From Pseudomonas sp. JAI120 (GTDB lineage: Bacteria; Pseudomonadota; Gammaproteobacteria; Pseudomonadales; Pseudomonadaceae), in the NCBI RefSeq assembly GCF_014207255.1, contig NZ_JACHCZ010000001.1, positions 1,042,592 to 1,106,591 of the forward strand: a stretch of 64,000 nt of DNA, written 5' to 3'. Of the stretch, positions 1 to 7,128 are shown one piece after another. The notes below the pieces were generated by a model. That model saw nothing but the letters and a program-made list of their open reading frames with translations. It was not told the origin of the DNA and did no database searches. Numbering within the stretch: position 1 is the stretch's first letter; every line of letters begins with the position of its first letter. A program made the translations under genes and the position numbers.

Positions 1-172
1 CTGGTGGTGGCCCAAGGTGTGCTGGAAGTCAGCGTCAATGATGAACGCTACCTGCTGTCCACCGGCGATTCAATCCTGTTCTACGCCGACCAGCTCCACC
101 GCTACCGCAAATCCGGCGGACAGCGAAGCCGTGGCGTTCCTGGTGATCACCTACCCAGAGCGGCTGGATTAA
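1..172 (+). pseudogene. C-terminal end of a cupin-domain (probably XRE-cupin) regulator, frameshifted
   Basis: The window opens inside a gene. Frame +1 reads LVVAQGVLEVSVNDERYLL and then DSILFYADQLHRYR, the C-terminal beta-barrel pattern of cupin domains fused to HTH_XRE regulators. After HRYR the reading becomes nonsense in this frame. Frame +2 then continues naturally with NPADSEAVAFLVITYPERLD and a TAA at 170-172. The switch falls at an AAA run (109-111), where one A too many converts CGC-AAT-CCG into CGC-AAA-TCC. The gene is therefore either inactivated in its last 20 residues or carries a one-base sequencing error. Only the cupin part is visible, so the DNA-binding half is inferred from family habit. 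A terminator follows directly. Confidence 0.6.
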
Positions 173-180
173 TCACGCAA

Positions 181-212
181 AAAAACGCCCCCGACTTATC
201 GGGGCGTTTTTT
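181..212 (+). terminator. Rho-independent terminator
   Basis: CGCCCC (186-191) pairs with GGGGCG (201-206), followed by six T residues (207-212) and preceded by an A run. It lies 9 bases after the stop of the cupin regulator. The A-flank makes it usable from both sides. Confidence 0.85.
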
Positions 213-566
213 ATGGCGCGGGACCTGTCAGCAGGTGCAGCACATCATCGGCATCATTGGCATGGAGGTGTTCATCGGCATCTGCATTGCATTCATCATG
301 TTCGAAACTCCGTAATCGACAGGAAATGGCTAGGTTCTGGCGCCGATTCCAGAGAGGCCGGAGGGCTGCGCAAGACGCCGGCAGAGCAGCAGGAATGGAG
401 GTTCCCAGGGATGCTTAGTCGAACAAAACAGCTGTACCAGGCGTGATGACGATCAATCTGACGCTATTGCGCCACTTATATCCGCTACATGACGTTAATA
501 GACGTCATGGGTATTCGATTGAGGAATCTCGTCCAATCTTAAGGAAATAAACGATCTAACGGATGA
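213..566. other. Gene-free stretch with one perfect inverted repeat
   Basis: No open frame here has a ribosome binding site or protein-like composition. The only clear structure is a perfect 7-bp inverted repeat, ATGACGT / ACGTCAT, at 489-495 and 502-508 with a 6-base spacer. Its size would suit a dimeric repressor, but no target gene starts nearby; the next gene to the right ends at 567 on the other strand. Confidence 0.5.
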
Positions 567-836
567 CTAGGCGTTGGGCTTCTCCAGAGACTGCATCAAT
601 TCATCGGCCTCCGACCCCGGTGGCAACCTGAACCCATGCATTTCATCAGCGGCAAGAATTTCACCCAGAGCGGTGAGCAACTGCGCCTCTGTCGGCGAGT
701 CTCGCAGCAGTTTATGCGCGGGCAGCAACAACTCGGAGGGAACGCCCTGAACGCTCGCGGCGTCGATCACAGCGAAGAGGATAAAGCGCAGGCGTATTTC
801 GCGGTCCGTCGGCCAAGCTGTTTTTCGCTTACCCAA
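567..836 (-). CDS. Conserved-looking hypothetical protein, 89 aa
   Basis: A small soluble protein of unknown function, rich in Leu, Glu and Ala with no membrane segment or signal peptide; the sequence looks mainly helical. The frame begins at a TTG (834-836) preceded at good distance by GAGG, which supports this start although TTG is uncommon. The opposite strand also has an open frame here, but its composition (Arg/Gln/Ser-rich, no Shine-Dalgarno) is that of a shadow. The gene stands alone between the inverted-repeat stretch and a divergently unrelated lipoprotein gene. No family could be assigned. Confidence 0.55.
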   Translation of the reverse strand: MGKRKTAWPTDREIRLRFILFAVIDAASVQGVPSELLLPAHKLLRDSPTEAQLLTALGEILAADEMHGFRLPPGSEADELMQSLEKPNA

Positions 837-960
837 GGTAGGGCCTCGTTTTTTCAGAAAAATCCGAGGCTATTGTGCACAGACAGGTGTTTCAAGCATC
901 GGGATGCAAGATAGGCAGATTCCTACATCCAAAGGAGAAACAGCATACCGAACAACCCAA

Positions 961-1710
961 TTACTGCACCGGCAGGAAATTCATCAACAACAGGCTTTGT
1001 GCATAGTTAAGCCCAATACGGCGGTAGCGTTCGTCGAGCATCTGGGTCAACAGGTCAAGGCGCGCAACAATCTTGCCGAACTCGACGGCGAAACTCAGGT
1101 TGCTGCCCTCCTCCGAGATCTCGTTGGAAAACAGGAGCAGGACGCCATTTGCATCCTGGCGCTTGCTGAGCAACCAGGTGGCCTTCTCGATGTTGCGCGC
1201 GGCGTTGCTGACGAACTGCGGGTTGATCGAGTCGGTAATGTAGAACTCGGTACGCCCACCGTGAGCGGTCACGATCATGCTGCCGATGGCATAGATAAAC
1301 GCCCCGACCCGATCGCCCTGAAACTCAGGGCTCAAGGAGTAACTCAGCGCCGCCAGGTCGCGACGCTCCCCGAGTGCGGGCAATGAGCGGCGCTGCTCAA
1401 TGGCCAGGCGGATCTCCCGCGCAGCGCTCACCGCATCCGGATAACCCGACTGGCGCCACTGGTTGGGGTTGCGCAGATAGAGCTTGTTCATGAGCAAATA
1501 CAGGCTTTGCAAGTTATCGCGCATGCCCAGAGTCGCCATGCGATCGACACTGGTCTGGAAGAACTCATCAGGTTTGCCGTTGCTGAACTGCTTGGCTATG
1601 TCCCGACCCTGCTGTTGGGTGCAGCCACTGGCGCAGAGCATTAACACCACGGCCAGCCACAGTGGCCGACGCACTCGTCGAGTCTTGAATAAAAGTAACG
1701 TGCGAGCCAT
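961..1710 (-). CDS. Putative lipoprotein, 249 aa
   Basis: The chosen start is the ATG at 1710. It gives a classical lipoprotein signal: a basic N-terminus (KTRRVRR), a hydrophobic stretch and the lipobox LCASGC at about residues 23-28, so the mature protein would start with a lipidated Cys. An upstream extension to 1926 in the same frame lacks signal-peptide logic and was rejected. The mature part is mostly helical, with a central weakly hydrophobic segment (GAFIYAIGSMIV) and a C-terminus ending in LLLMNFLPVQ. It resembles uncharacterised Pseudomonas lipoproteins. No enzymatic motif was recognised, and whether it sits in the inner or outer leaflet cannot be told. Confidence 0.7.
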   Translation of the reverse strand: MARTLLLFKTRRVRRPLWLAVVLMLCASGCTQQQGRDIAKQFSNGKPDEFFQTSVDRMATLGMRDNLQSLYLLMNKLYLRNPNQWRQSGYPDAVSAAREIRLAIEQRRSLPALGERRDLAALSYSLSPEFQGDRVGAFIYAIGSMIVTAHGGRTEFYITDSINPQFVSNAARNIEKATWLLSKRQDANGVLLLFSNEISEEGSNLSFAVEFGKIVARLDLLTQMLDERYRRIGLNYAQSLLLMNFLPVQ

Positions 1711-1966
1711 CGGCACCCGATCTGGTTCTTTCGCCCGCGCGGGAAATCGGCAGGGCTGGGACAAAGATAGATTGGAGAAATGAAAAAAAGTGCGATGGGC
1801 TGGGCAGATAGTTGTAAACAGTGCCTGGCGGGCCATGGGTCGGCAAAGTCGTGAAAGATTCGTTTCAGGACCTATACTCGATAGTTGCGAGTGTTGTCGA
1901 CGCTCCAGGGAGGACTTACATCGCATGCGGCACGCTCATCCGCAACCGTACAGGAGGGTAGCGTAG

Positions 1967-2041
1967 ATGAAACATCCCATTCGAGCTCAGATTTTTGTGC
2001 AAGTGATTTGCCTGCTTTCGGTGGCTCAGCTGTTCTGCTGA
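1967..2041 (+). CDS. Possible 24-aa small hydrophobic peptide
   Basis: ATG at 1967 is preceded by AGGAGGGT (1951-1958), a strong Shine-Dalgarno. The peptide has a short basic start (MKHPIRAQ) and then a hydrophobic run rich in V, I, L and F ending in Cys. It could be a single-span membrane micropeptide, a leader peptide, or the remnant of a signal sequence. The stop codon lies inside a perfect 8-bp hairpin (2023-2044), the arrangement seen in leader peptides, although no T-run follows. Function unknown; the call rests only on the ribosome binding site and composition. Confidence 0.3.
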   Translation: MKHPIRAQIFVQVICLLSVAQLFC

Positions 2042-2044
2042 GCC
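2023..2044 (+). repeat. Perfect 8-bp hairpin overlapping the stop of the small ORF
   Basis: GGCTCAGC (2023-2030) and GCTGAGCC (2037-2044) flank a 6-base loop. No T-run follows, so it is not a standard terminator. It could be an mRNA stem-loop affecting translation of the 24-aa frame or an operator. Confidence 0.5.
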
Positions 2045-2227
2045 TTGCGTCACTGCCGTTGAAATCAGCTGCGATTGCGGCCGGATGGGTCGCGCGCTTT
2101 ATTTGGGGCCCATCAACTCAAATCACACCTGCCGCGCCCGGGTCGCAGACGGGGATTACGCTTGATAGGATGAGCCCCACTCAACTGCCGTTTCAATCAG
2201 GAGTCATGCGTGGGTAAAGGAATAAAA

Positions 2228-3184
2228 ATGTCGTCGGCATTGGATGCGCTGGGCCATCCGCACACTATCGAGGCACTTCAAACGCTCAGCGATCGTAACC
2301 GCACTATTCCATCGCTGGTGTGTGACGGCGGCAACTGCCGTGCACCGGTGCGCTTTGTGCCGCGCGGACTCGTCAACCGGGCGGGAAAGGAACCATACGA
2401 CCGCGCCGCCTACATAGGGCTGACTGCCGGCCGTGACTCCGACCACAAACCCGGGTGCAAATACGACGCCATCGGCCAGTTGAAAATTATCGTCGCGGCC
2501 GAGTCCGATCCCGACTTTATCGGAGCGCTCAACGCCGGCGCTTCCGAACTGCGCCTGTTACTGCTGCACAATAACCTGGGTGGCAAATCACTCTCTGGTG
2601 CTCAGTTTACGACTTCAGCAACGGAGGGCTCTGCCACGCAGAGACAGCCCAAGCTATATCAGCCAAGCGGCAAAAAACTTGCCAGCTACCTGCGCACTAC
2701 GGCTGATCTGCTTAAGCTGCGTGAGCGGTGCGAAGCGGATGATGAACTGGCTCAACACCTGGTACTGCGCTTTGGTACTAAGAAAATTCGCTGGTCAGAC
2801 TTTTTCTTTGAAAAAAACCGCTACGAAGATGCATGGCGAATGCTGGAACGCCTGGGGAGCGAGTGCCACCCCTTCGCCGTGGTGGGCACGGTCGACCGGG
2901 TTTACGTGCCAGATGAAGGCAGCGGCCGGGTCATGAGCTATCTGAATCTCACGGCTAAATACGAACGGCCCGACGCGGAAAATGTGACAAGCGTCTTCAA
3001 GGTCAGTGTTGGAGATAAAGACGGCGAGTGGCTGCAGACGCTGGTCAAAGGCACAGAAGTCATCGTATTTGGCGTGTGGAGCAGTGGCTCGCCGGAAAAA
3101 CGAGCAAGCGGATCGAAAATCTACCTGAATCACACGCTGACGTTGTACACCAAGTTCAAGGAGCAGTTGGTGGTCGTGGCGTGA
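2228..3184 (+). CDS. Hypothetical protein with Cys/His N-terminal module, 318 aa
   Basis: The ATG at 2228 is preceded by AAAGGA at ideal spacing; a GTG 18 bases upstream is less well served. No family was recognised. The N-terminal 85 residues contain CDGGNC followed by DHKPGC, a Cys/His spacing that could bind zinc. The middle third is charged and helical. The C-terminal part (about 215-318) is beta-rich, with phrases such as FAVVGTVDRVYV, MSYLNLTAKY and TEVIVFGVW, reminiscent of an OB-fold. A zinc module followed by an OB-like fold would suit a nucleic-acid-binding protein, but this is inference. It stands alone and is not part of an evident operon. Confidence 0.65.
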   Translation: MSSALDALGHPHTIEALQTLSDRNRTIPSLVCDGGNCRAPVRFVPRGLVNRAGKEPYDRAAYIGLTAGRDSDHKPGCKYDAIGQLKIIVAAESDPDFIGALNAGASELRLLLLHNNLGGKSLSGAQFTTSATEGSATQRQPKLYQPSGKKLASYLRTTADLLKLRERCEADDELAQHLVLRFGTKKIRWSDFFFEKNRYEDAWRMLERLGSECHPFAVVGTVDRVYVPDEGSGRVMSYLNLTAKYERPDAENVTSVFKVSVGDKDGEWLQTLVKGTEVIVFGVWSSGSPEKRASGSKIYLNHTLTLYTKFKEQLVVVA

Positions 3185-3266
3185 GAGGTGCCGTCACAGA
3201 CGGGCACAGACCCACACCACGCAGGCGTAATGGCTTGGCTGTAGGGACTCTATTCGCATGCGTGTG

Positions 3267-3488
3267 TCATTTGTCCAGGTTCAATAGTTCGTGCATCCGC
3301 TCCCCTATCAGTCCCCGCAACCACTCGGCATGAAACGCCATTTCGTCCAGGGAGATACCCTCACCCAATTGATAGTCGAACACCTTGTCCTTCGGTCCCT
3401 GACACACGACGCGGAAATGCCCATCGCGATCAAACCGGGCGAGCACGTAGGGGCAGACGTAGATGATGTCGCTAAATGGCACACGCAC
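3267..3488 (-). CDS. Hypothetical protein, about 73 aa, start uncertain
   Basis: Third gene of an apparent leftward trio. The GTG at 3488 is the only start codon after the stop of the upstream gene, but it has no convincing ribosome binding site. The ten codons before it still read like protein (YRPLGRACEV), in the same frame as the upstream membrane-protein gene and separated from it only by the TAA at 3519-3521. Either the gene starts poorly, or an ancestral longer protein has been cut by the stop. The peptide has an acidic, amphipathic C-terminus. Function unknown. Confidence 0.5.
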   Translation of the reverse strand: MRVPFSDIIYVCPYVLARFDRDGHFRVVCQGPKDKVFDYQLGEGISLDEMAFHAEWLRGLIGERMHELLNLDK

Positions 3489-3518
3489 TTCGCAGGCCCT
3501 GCCGAGCGGTCGGTAGCC

Positions 3519-3803
3519 TTACTTGAGCAGGGCAATCACCGCGCAGACAAGCATGATCGCCAGCGCGGGCCACTGCATGGGCATAAAAAAGAAGTGATGG
3601 CGCACGCCATCTTCATGCACCTGCCGGTTCAGGACAAAACCCAGCACGGTGTTGATGCCCGAGCCAATCCCCAGGCCCATCAACAGTTGCATCAGTGAGG
3701 TATTGCCGGGTTTGACGCTGGGGTCGGGCCATAACCCCATCAGCAACAACACCATGGCCACCGGTGTGAACAGCGTCAGCCAGCCTGCGCCGCGATAGAT
3801 CAT
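3519..3803 (-). CDS. Small integral membrane protein, 94 aa
   Basis: Three hydrophobic segments are visible at about residues 7-25, 38-58 and 72-93, separated by short loops; the middle loop carries a HEDGVRHHFFF patch. It starts with ATG at 3803, 30 bases after the stop of the larger membrane protein at 3834, and is probably co-transcribed with it. No family was recognised. It ends in ALLK directly before the in-frame stop that separates it from the next reading frame (see the 3267-3488 entry). Confidence 0.6.
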   Translation of the reverse strand: MIYRGAGWLTLFTPVAMVLLLMGLWPDPSVKPGNTSLMQLLMGLGIGSGINTVLGFVLNRQVHEDGVRHHFFFMPMQWPALAIMLVCAVIALLK

Positions 3804-3833
3804 CGTTTAATACTCATCTTTGATGCTGCCGGC

Positions 3834-4730
3834 TCACGCCAGCTCGCGTTTTTGTTCTTCAGCCGCAAACACGGCATCGAGGGTATTGAGGAACAGATCG
3901 TGGCTCAGAATGCCGGTGGCGATGGTCGACAACACGGGTTTGCCGCTCTCGTCCTTGATCACCACCTTTTCAGTCCAGGCATTGAGGTCGACGGTACACA
4001 ACGACGACATCGGCACCTTGCGCCCCTGGTATTCGAGGAAATCCTGGCTCACCACAATCGGCGTCGTGGTGATTTTGAGGAAGTTGCCGCTGACGCGCTT
4101 GCCCCAGACCTGCCCGGAGCTGATGCAATTGAACCTGACCGCCCCGCCCGACTCCAGCGTCGCCATCACCTCCCGCAGACGTGCGCGTACGTGCAACTCA
4201 CGAACCAACTCCTGGAAGTCGTGAAAGCCCTTGAGGCTCTCGATCACTCGATGAAACGGCTCGCTGGCATTACGACGGTAGGCCAGGTTGGTGATCATGC
4301 CGGTCAGCACGGTTTGCCCGGAGCCAAATAGATACAGGTCGTCAATCTCGGCAAAGGCGGTGTATTCCCGCTGATCGTTGATGATGCGCTCGATGCCGTG
4401 CTCATACACTGCGTAGCGCGGCGCACGCAGTTTCCTGTGCCAGGCGTAAGCGGCAAATACACCAAGCCCGAGAACGGCCAGCAAAGCGCTGGTGGCGTAG
4501 ATCAAGGTATGGGGGTCACTGAAACTGAAGGCCATGCCACGGGACGTTTGGAGACTGACCGGCCCCTCATTGCCCGGTGGCAGGATCGTGCCCAGATACA
4601 ACACAAACCCGGCGAGACCTAACAACACAACGCCAAATATCAAACTGAAAATCAGAAAACCCTTGCCGTGACGGAAACTGGCGATCAGTTCGCCGGTGGC
4701 GGAAGGCGCTTGGGAGGGGGATGACTGCAT
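3834..4730 (-). CDS. Hypothetical membrane-anchored protein, 298 aa
   Basis: Two transmembrane helices are clear, at about residues 26-48 and 78-96, with a short periplasmic loop between them. A cytoplasmic domain of about 200 residues follows, starting with YAVYEHGIERIINDQREYTAFAEIDDLYLF; this looks like a PH-like fold of the kind found in uncharacterised DUF proteins. The ATG at 4730 has AAGGA upstream. It is the first gene of the leftward trio (4730 to 3267). No enzyme motif is visible. A role as a membrane-associated sensor or scaffold would be speculation. Confidence 0.6.
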   Translation of the reverse strand: MQSSPSQAPSATGELIASFRHGKGFLIFSLIFGVVLLGLAGFVLYLGTILPPGNEGPVSLQTSRGMAFSFSDPHTLIYATSALLAVLGLGVFAAYAWHRKLRAPRYAVYEHGIERIINDQREYTAFAEIDDLYLFGSGQTVLTGMITNLAYRRNASEPFHRVIESLKGFHDFQELVRELHVRARLREVMATLESGGAVRFNCISSGQVWGKRVSGNFLKITTTPIVVSQDFLEYQGRKVPMSSLCTVDLNAWTEKVVIKDESGKPVLSTIATGILSHDLFLNTLDAVFAAEEQKRELA

Positions 4731-5336
4731 AAAGCTTACGTCCTTGTAATGGGTAGCGCGCGCCGCGGTTTACGCAGAGCCGATTGAGCCGTGCCCCCAT
4801 TGGGCAGGCTTGGCACAGCAGGTTGGAACATGGCTAATTAACATCGTTCCTTGTGCGTAGGGGTTAATGCGGACGGGTTCACATAGTTCGCGGCACTGGG
4901 TTGGTTTTTTGCGCGAGGAACAGTGGACTGCCCCCGACACCGTAGATATCTCCAGCCTATGGAAAAGCTTGGAATTGCGCGGACTACAGTTCAGAAGTAT
5001 TGGAATACATAAGCCTGCAGAACATCAGCAATCCTGCAATTTACGCAAATCGATGTTTATGGCGCGCCCTCTCGGGTCGGCTGTCGTAAACCATGCCATG
5101 GCTGACGCCAAGTCATGGCTCTTGGGCTTCCATCCTCGCGCCTCCGGCCTTACTGGCCTGCGCGCTCCGCTTGCTCTGGTCATTTCAATCGACGGAAGAA
5201 ACTCGGGATGCCTCAGCCCTGCGCACTGGAGTGTAGTCATCCTGCCTGTCCATATTTCTGTTGGAAGGTGCGGTCGCTGGGTGGACAATACGGGTTTGGT
5301 CACCTGGTGGCTGGCCATTGAGGAAGGAACCCGCGC
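4731..5336. other. Gene-free stretch of about 600 bases
   Basis: This is the gap between the leftward trio and the phosphatase gene. Between about 5030 and 5336 it stays open in more than one frame on both strands, but the translations are rich in Arg, Ser, Cys and Pro with no proper start signal, and they conflict with one another. No gene is called. The last 40 bases contain the strong Shine-Dalgarno of the phosphatase. Confidence 0.4.
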
Positions 5337-6059
5337 ATGAGTCAGAAAGTTCTGAGGCTTCCCCGGAACGAGGTAGGTCGCGACTTCGTCGTCGGTGACA
5401 TCCACTTCAAGACGATTGACCTCCATAAAGGATTGTTGAAGCTAGGTTTCGACAAGGCAATCGACCGAGTCATCGGGGTGGGTGACCTCATAGATCGCGG
5501 GCCGGGAGTCCTCGACGGGCTGAAGCTTCTTGGTGAGCCGTGGTTCTTCACTGTTCAAGGTAACCATGAGCAGATGCTTATCAATGCTTACAGGGAAAAT
5601 CCCAGCGCTCGTTACGTAGCTCATGGTGCAGGCTGGTGGTCGACCATAGCCGACGAATCGAAGGAGATGATAATTGGAAAGCTTGAGAGCCTTCCATCCG
5701 TCATTGAAATCGAGTCGCCTCTCGGCTTGGTTGGAGTTGTTCACGCGGACATTCCTGCTGGGATGTCATGGGTCGAGTTCACTCGAGACATATCAATCCC
5801 TGCTGTCGAAGAGATCGCGCTATGGGGGCGCGAGCGGATCAAAAAGCACCATCGAGAAGGTGTCAAAGGAATCTGGCGTGTGTGCACGGGACACACCTGG
5901 ATTCCAGAGCCTATTCGGCTAGGGAACGTTCTTGCGCTTGATTGCACCGGAGGGGGTGAAGGGTCACTAGCTGTATATTGCGTTCAGGCGGACACGATTT
6001 ATGTGGAGGGGCGCCCCGTGTCAATTGACCAATCGCGAACCACGTGCCCATTGTGGTGA
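5337..6059 (+). CDS. Serine/threonine-type metallophosphatase (PrpA/lambda-phosphatase family), 240 aa
   Basis: The calcineurin-like metallophosphoesterase signature is complete: GDIH (about residues 20-23), GDLIDRGP (49-56), GNHE (75-78), a HAD motif near residue 136 and GHTW near 191. These supply the ligands for the dinuclear metal centre. Length and motif order match the bacteriophage-lambda / PrpA / PrpB protein phosphatases, which remove phosphate from Ser, Thr or Tyr. The ATG at 5337 has AGGAAGGA upstream. Such genes are frequent on phages and islands, which fits the accessory setting, but no phage genes adjoin. The physiological substrate cannot be deduced. Confidence 0.85.
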   Translation: MSQKVLRLPRNEVGRDFVVGDIHFKTIDLHKGLLKLGFDKAIDRVIGVGDLIDRGPGVLDGLKLLGEPWFFTVQGNHEQMLINAYRENPSARYVAHGAGWWSTIADESKEMIIGKLESLPSVIEIESPLGLVGVVHADIPAGMSWVEFTRDISIPAVEEIALWGRERIKKHHREGVKGIWRVCTGHTWIPEPIRLGNVLALDCTGGGEGSLAVYCVQADTIYVEGRPVSIDQSRTTCPLW

Positions 6060-6129
6060 GTGCCTGCTTTCGAAAGATCCCGACGAAGCCGGTTGGAAAG
6101 TAAGCCGGTCAGCCCCTAAGGAGCCACGA

Positions 6130-6282
6130 ATGGATGCCATTTGGCGCGTGCCGGGCAGAGCCTATCAAGTCGCTCGTGATCCTGAGCGCCTGCTCATTGA
6201 AGAGCGCGCCGAAGCTCTCTCAGCCGCAGGCTATCCGCTGCCAGGTGATGATCCGGCCATGTGTACGCTGAGCAAAGGCTGA
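6130..6282 (+). CDS. Small hypothetical protein, 50 aa
   Basis: ATG at 6130 follows AAGGAG at good spacing, 70 bases after the phosphatase stop. The peptide is acidic, soluble and helix-like ([20 protein letters not shown]), ending MCTLSKG. Its frame overlaps the start of the open frame that carries the antiporter remnant. It may be co-transcribed with the phosphatase. No family was recognised; the call rests on the ribosome binding site and on natural composition. Confidence 0.45.
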   Translation: MDAIWRVPGRAYQVARDPERLLIEERAEALSAAGYPLPGDDPAMCTLSKG

Positions 6283-6386
6283 AAGCTGCCAGAGCGGCAG
6301 CTAGTTCATCCCAGGTAGGTAGCGTTAGCGAAAACACTGCGGCTGAGCTCTCCGCAAGAGAGGTATCCCAGGCACTGAGGGAGGCG

Positions 6387-6875
6387 ATTTTTGTTCCTGC
6401 GCTGATCTACATCGCAATCAACTGGGGTAATTCCGAGACCTTGAAGGGCTGGGCTATCCCAGCCGCTACCGACATCGCGTTCGCCCTGGGCGTCTTGTCT
6501 TTGCTGGGTAAGCGAGTCCCGACTTCGCTGAAGGTTCTCCTCGCCGCCTTGGCGATCATTGACGACCTGGGTGCTGCGATCGGCTTGTTGGTGGGCAAGC
6601 AGATTGGCATCTTCCTATTGGCTGCTCTGGCTATTCGTATGGGCTTGGCCAAACTGCCGGAAGGAAGTAGCTGGACCCAGCTTTACGGCGTAGCGCTGCT
6701 GTGCGGCATTGGCTTCACCATGAGCCTATTCATTGGCAACCTGGCGTTCGCCGGATCAGCTCACTTGATTGATGAGGTCAAAGTCGGCGTGTTGATCGGC
6801 TCGATTCTGGCCGCGATTGCTGGTGTTCTGGTGCTGCGCCGCAGCAGCACAGAGGGGGAAGTCGCTTCCATGTAA
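6387..6875 (+). pseudogene. nhaA: NhaA Na+/H+ antiporter remnant (5' truncated, internal in-frame deletion)
   Basis: From [13 protein letters not shown] onward the frame matches the middle of NhaA, including [15 protein letters not shown] and the ion-binding LAIIDDLGA motif. It then jumps, at about 6573-6581, straight to [32 protein letters not shown] and the C-terminal helix. In a full NhaA of roughly 390 residues some 130-150 residues lie between those points, and about 100 residues are also missing at the N-terminus. What precedes residue 43 of the open frame is unrelated. The frame itself is uninterrupted, but an antiporter lacking these helices cannot be functional. It is best read as a scar of recombination. 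A terminator-bearing repeat begins at its last codons. Confidence 0.85.
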
Positions 6876-7018
6876 ATCATATCTGAAACCGACACTCAGG
6901 GAACGCGTTAGCTGCAAGATAGGGCTACCTGAACTACACTGAATTTGCTGAGGGATCAGCCCCATCCGAAACACAAAGTGCCCGGCCTTGCGCCGGTTTT
7001 TTTGTTTCTGTAATTCTG
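6861..7018 (+). repeat. Diverged direct repeat, copy A (about 158 bp)
   Basis: From GTCGCTTCCATG (6861) to about 7018 the sequence aligns along its whole length with 13648-13806 on the same strand. Shared blocks include TCATATCTGA, GTTAGCTGCA, CTGAACTACACT, GGATCAGCCCC and TTTCTGT. By eye roughly four bases in five agree. It overlaps the end of the nhaA remnant, contains a terminator, and lies upstream of trkH. Confidence 0.85.
6982..7003 (+). terminator. Rho-independent terminator in repeat copy A
   Basis: CCGGC (6982-6986) and GCCGG (6992-6996) form the stem, followed by seven T residues (6997-7003). It is positioned to end transcription from the nhaA remnant. Confidence 0.75.
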
Positions 7019-7128
7019 GTATGGCCGTGCCTTGGCTTCCTGATGGACTAAAAAAATTTACGGAAAATTTACGGGACTAAACGGTTGGTCGTCCGATACT
7101 GCCCGGCGCTAATTTGGCAGGCTATTTT

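Larger units (their letters stand above)
1711..2227. other. Gene-poor stretch, possible small ORF and hairpin
   Basis: Roughly 500 bases separate the lipoprotein gene and the next forward gene. Apart from a 24-codon frame with a good Shine-Dalgarno and a hairpin overlapping its stop (both listed separately), nothing codes convincingly. Longer open frames here have no ribosome binding site. Confidence 0.4.

Noticed and set aside
3185..3266. Possible terminator after the 318-aa gene
   Set aside because: Only a weak GTGCCGTCAC...GGGCAC pairing without a T-run.
4867..5340. Open frame of 157 codons before the phosphatase
   Set aside because: No Shine-Dalgarno and unnatural composition; it conflicts with an equally open reverse frame.
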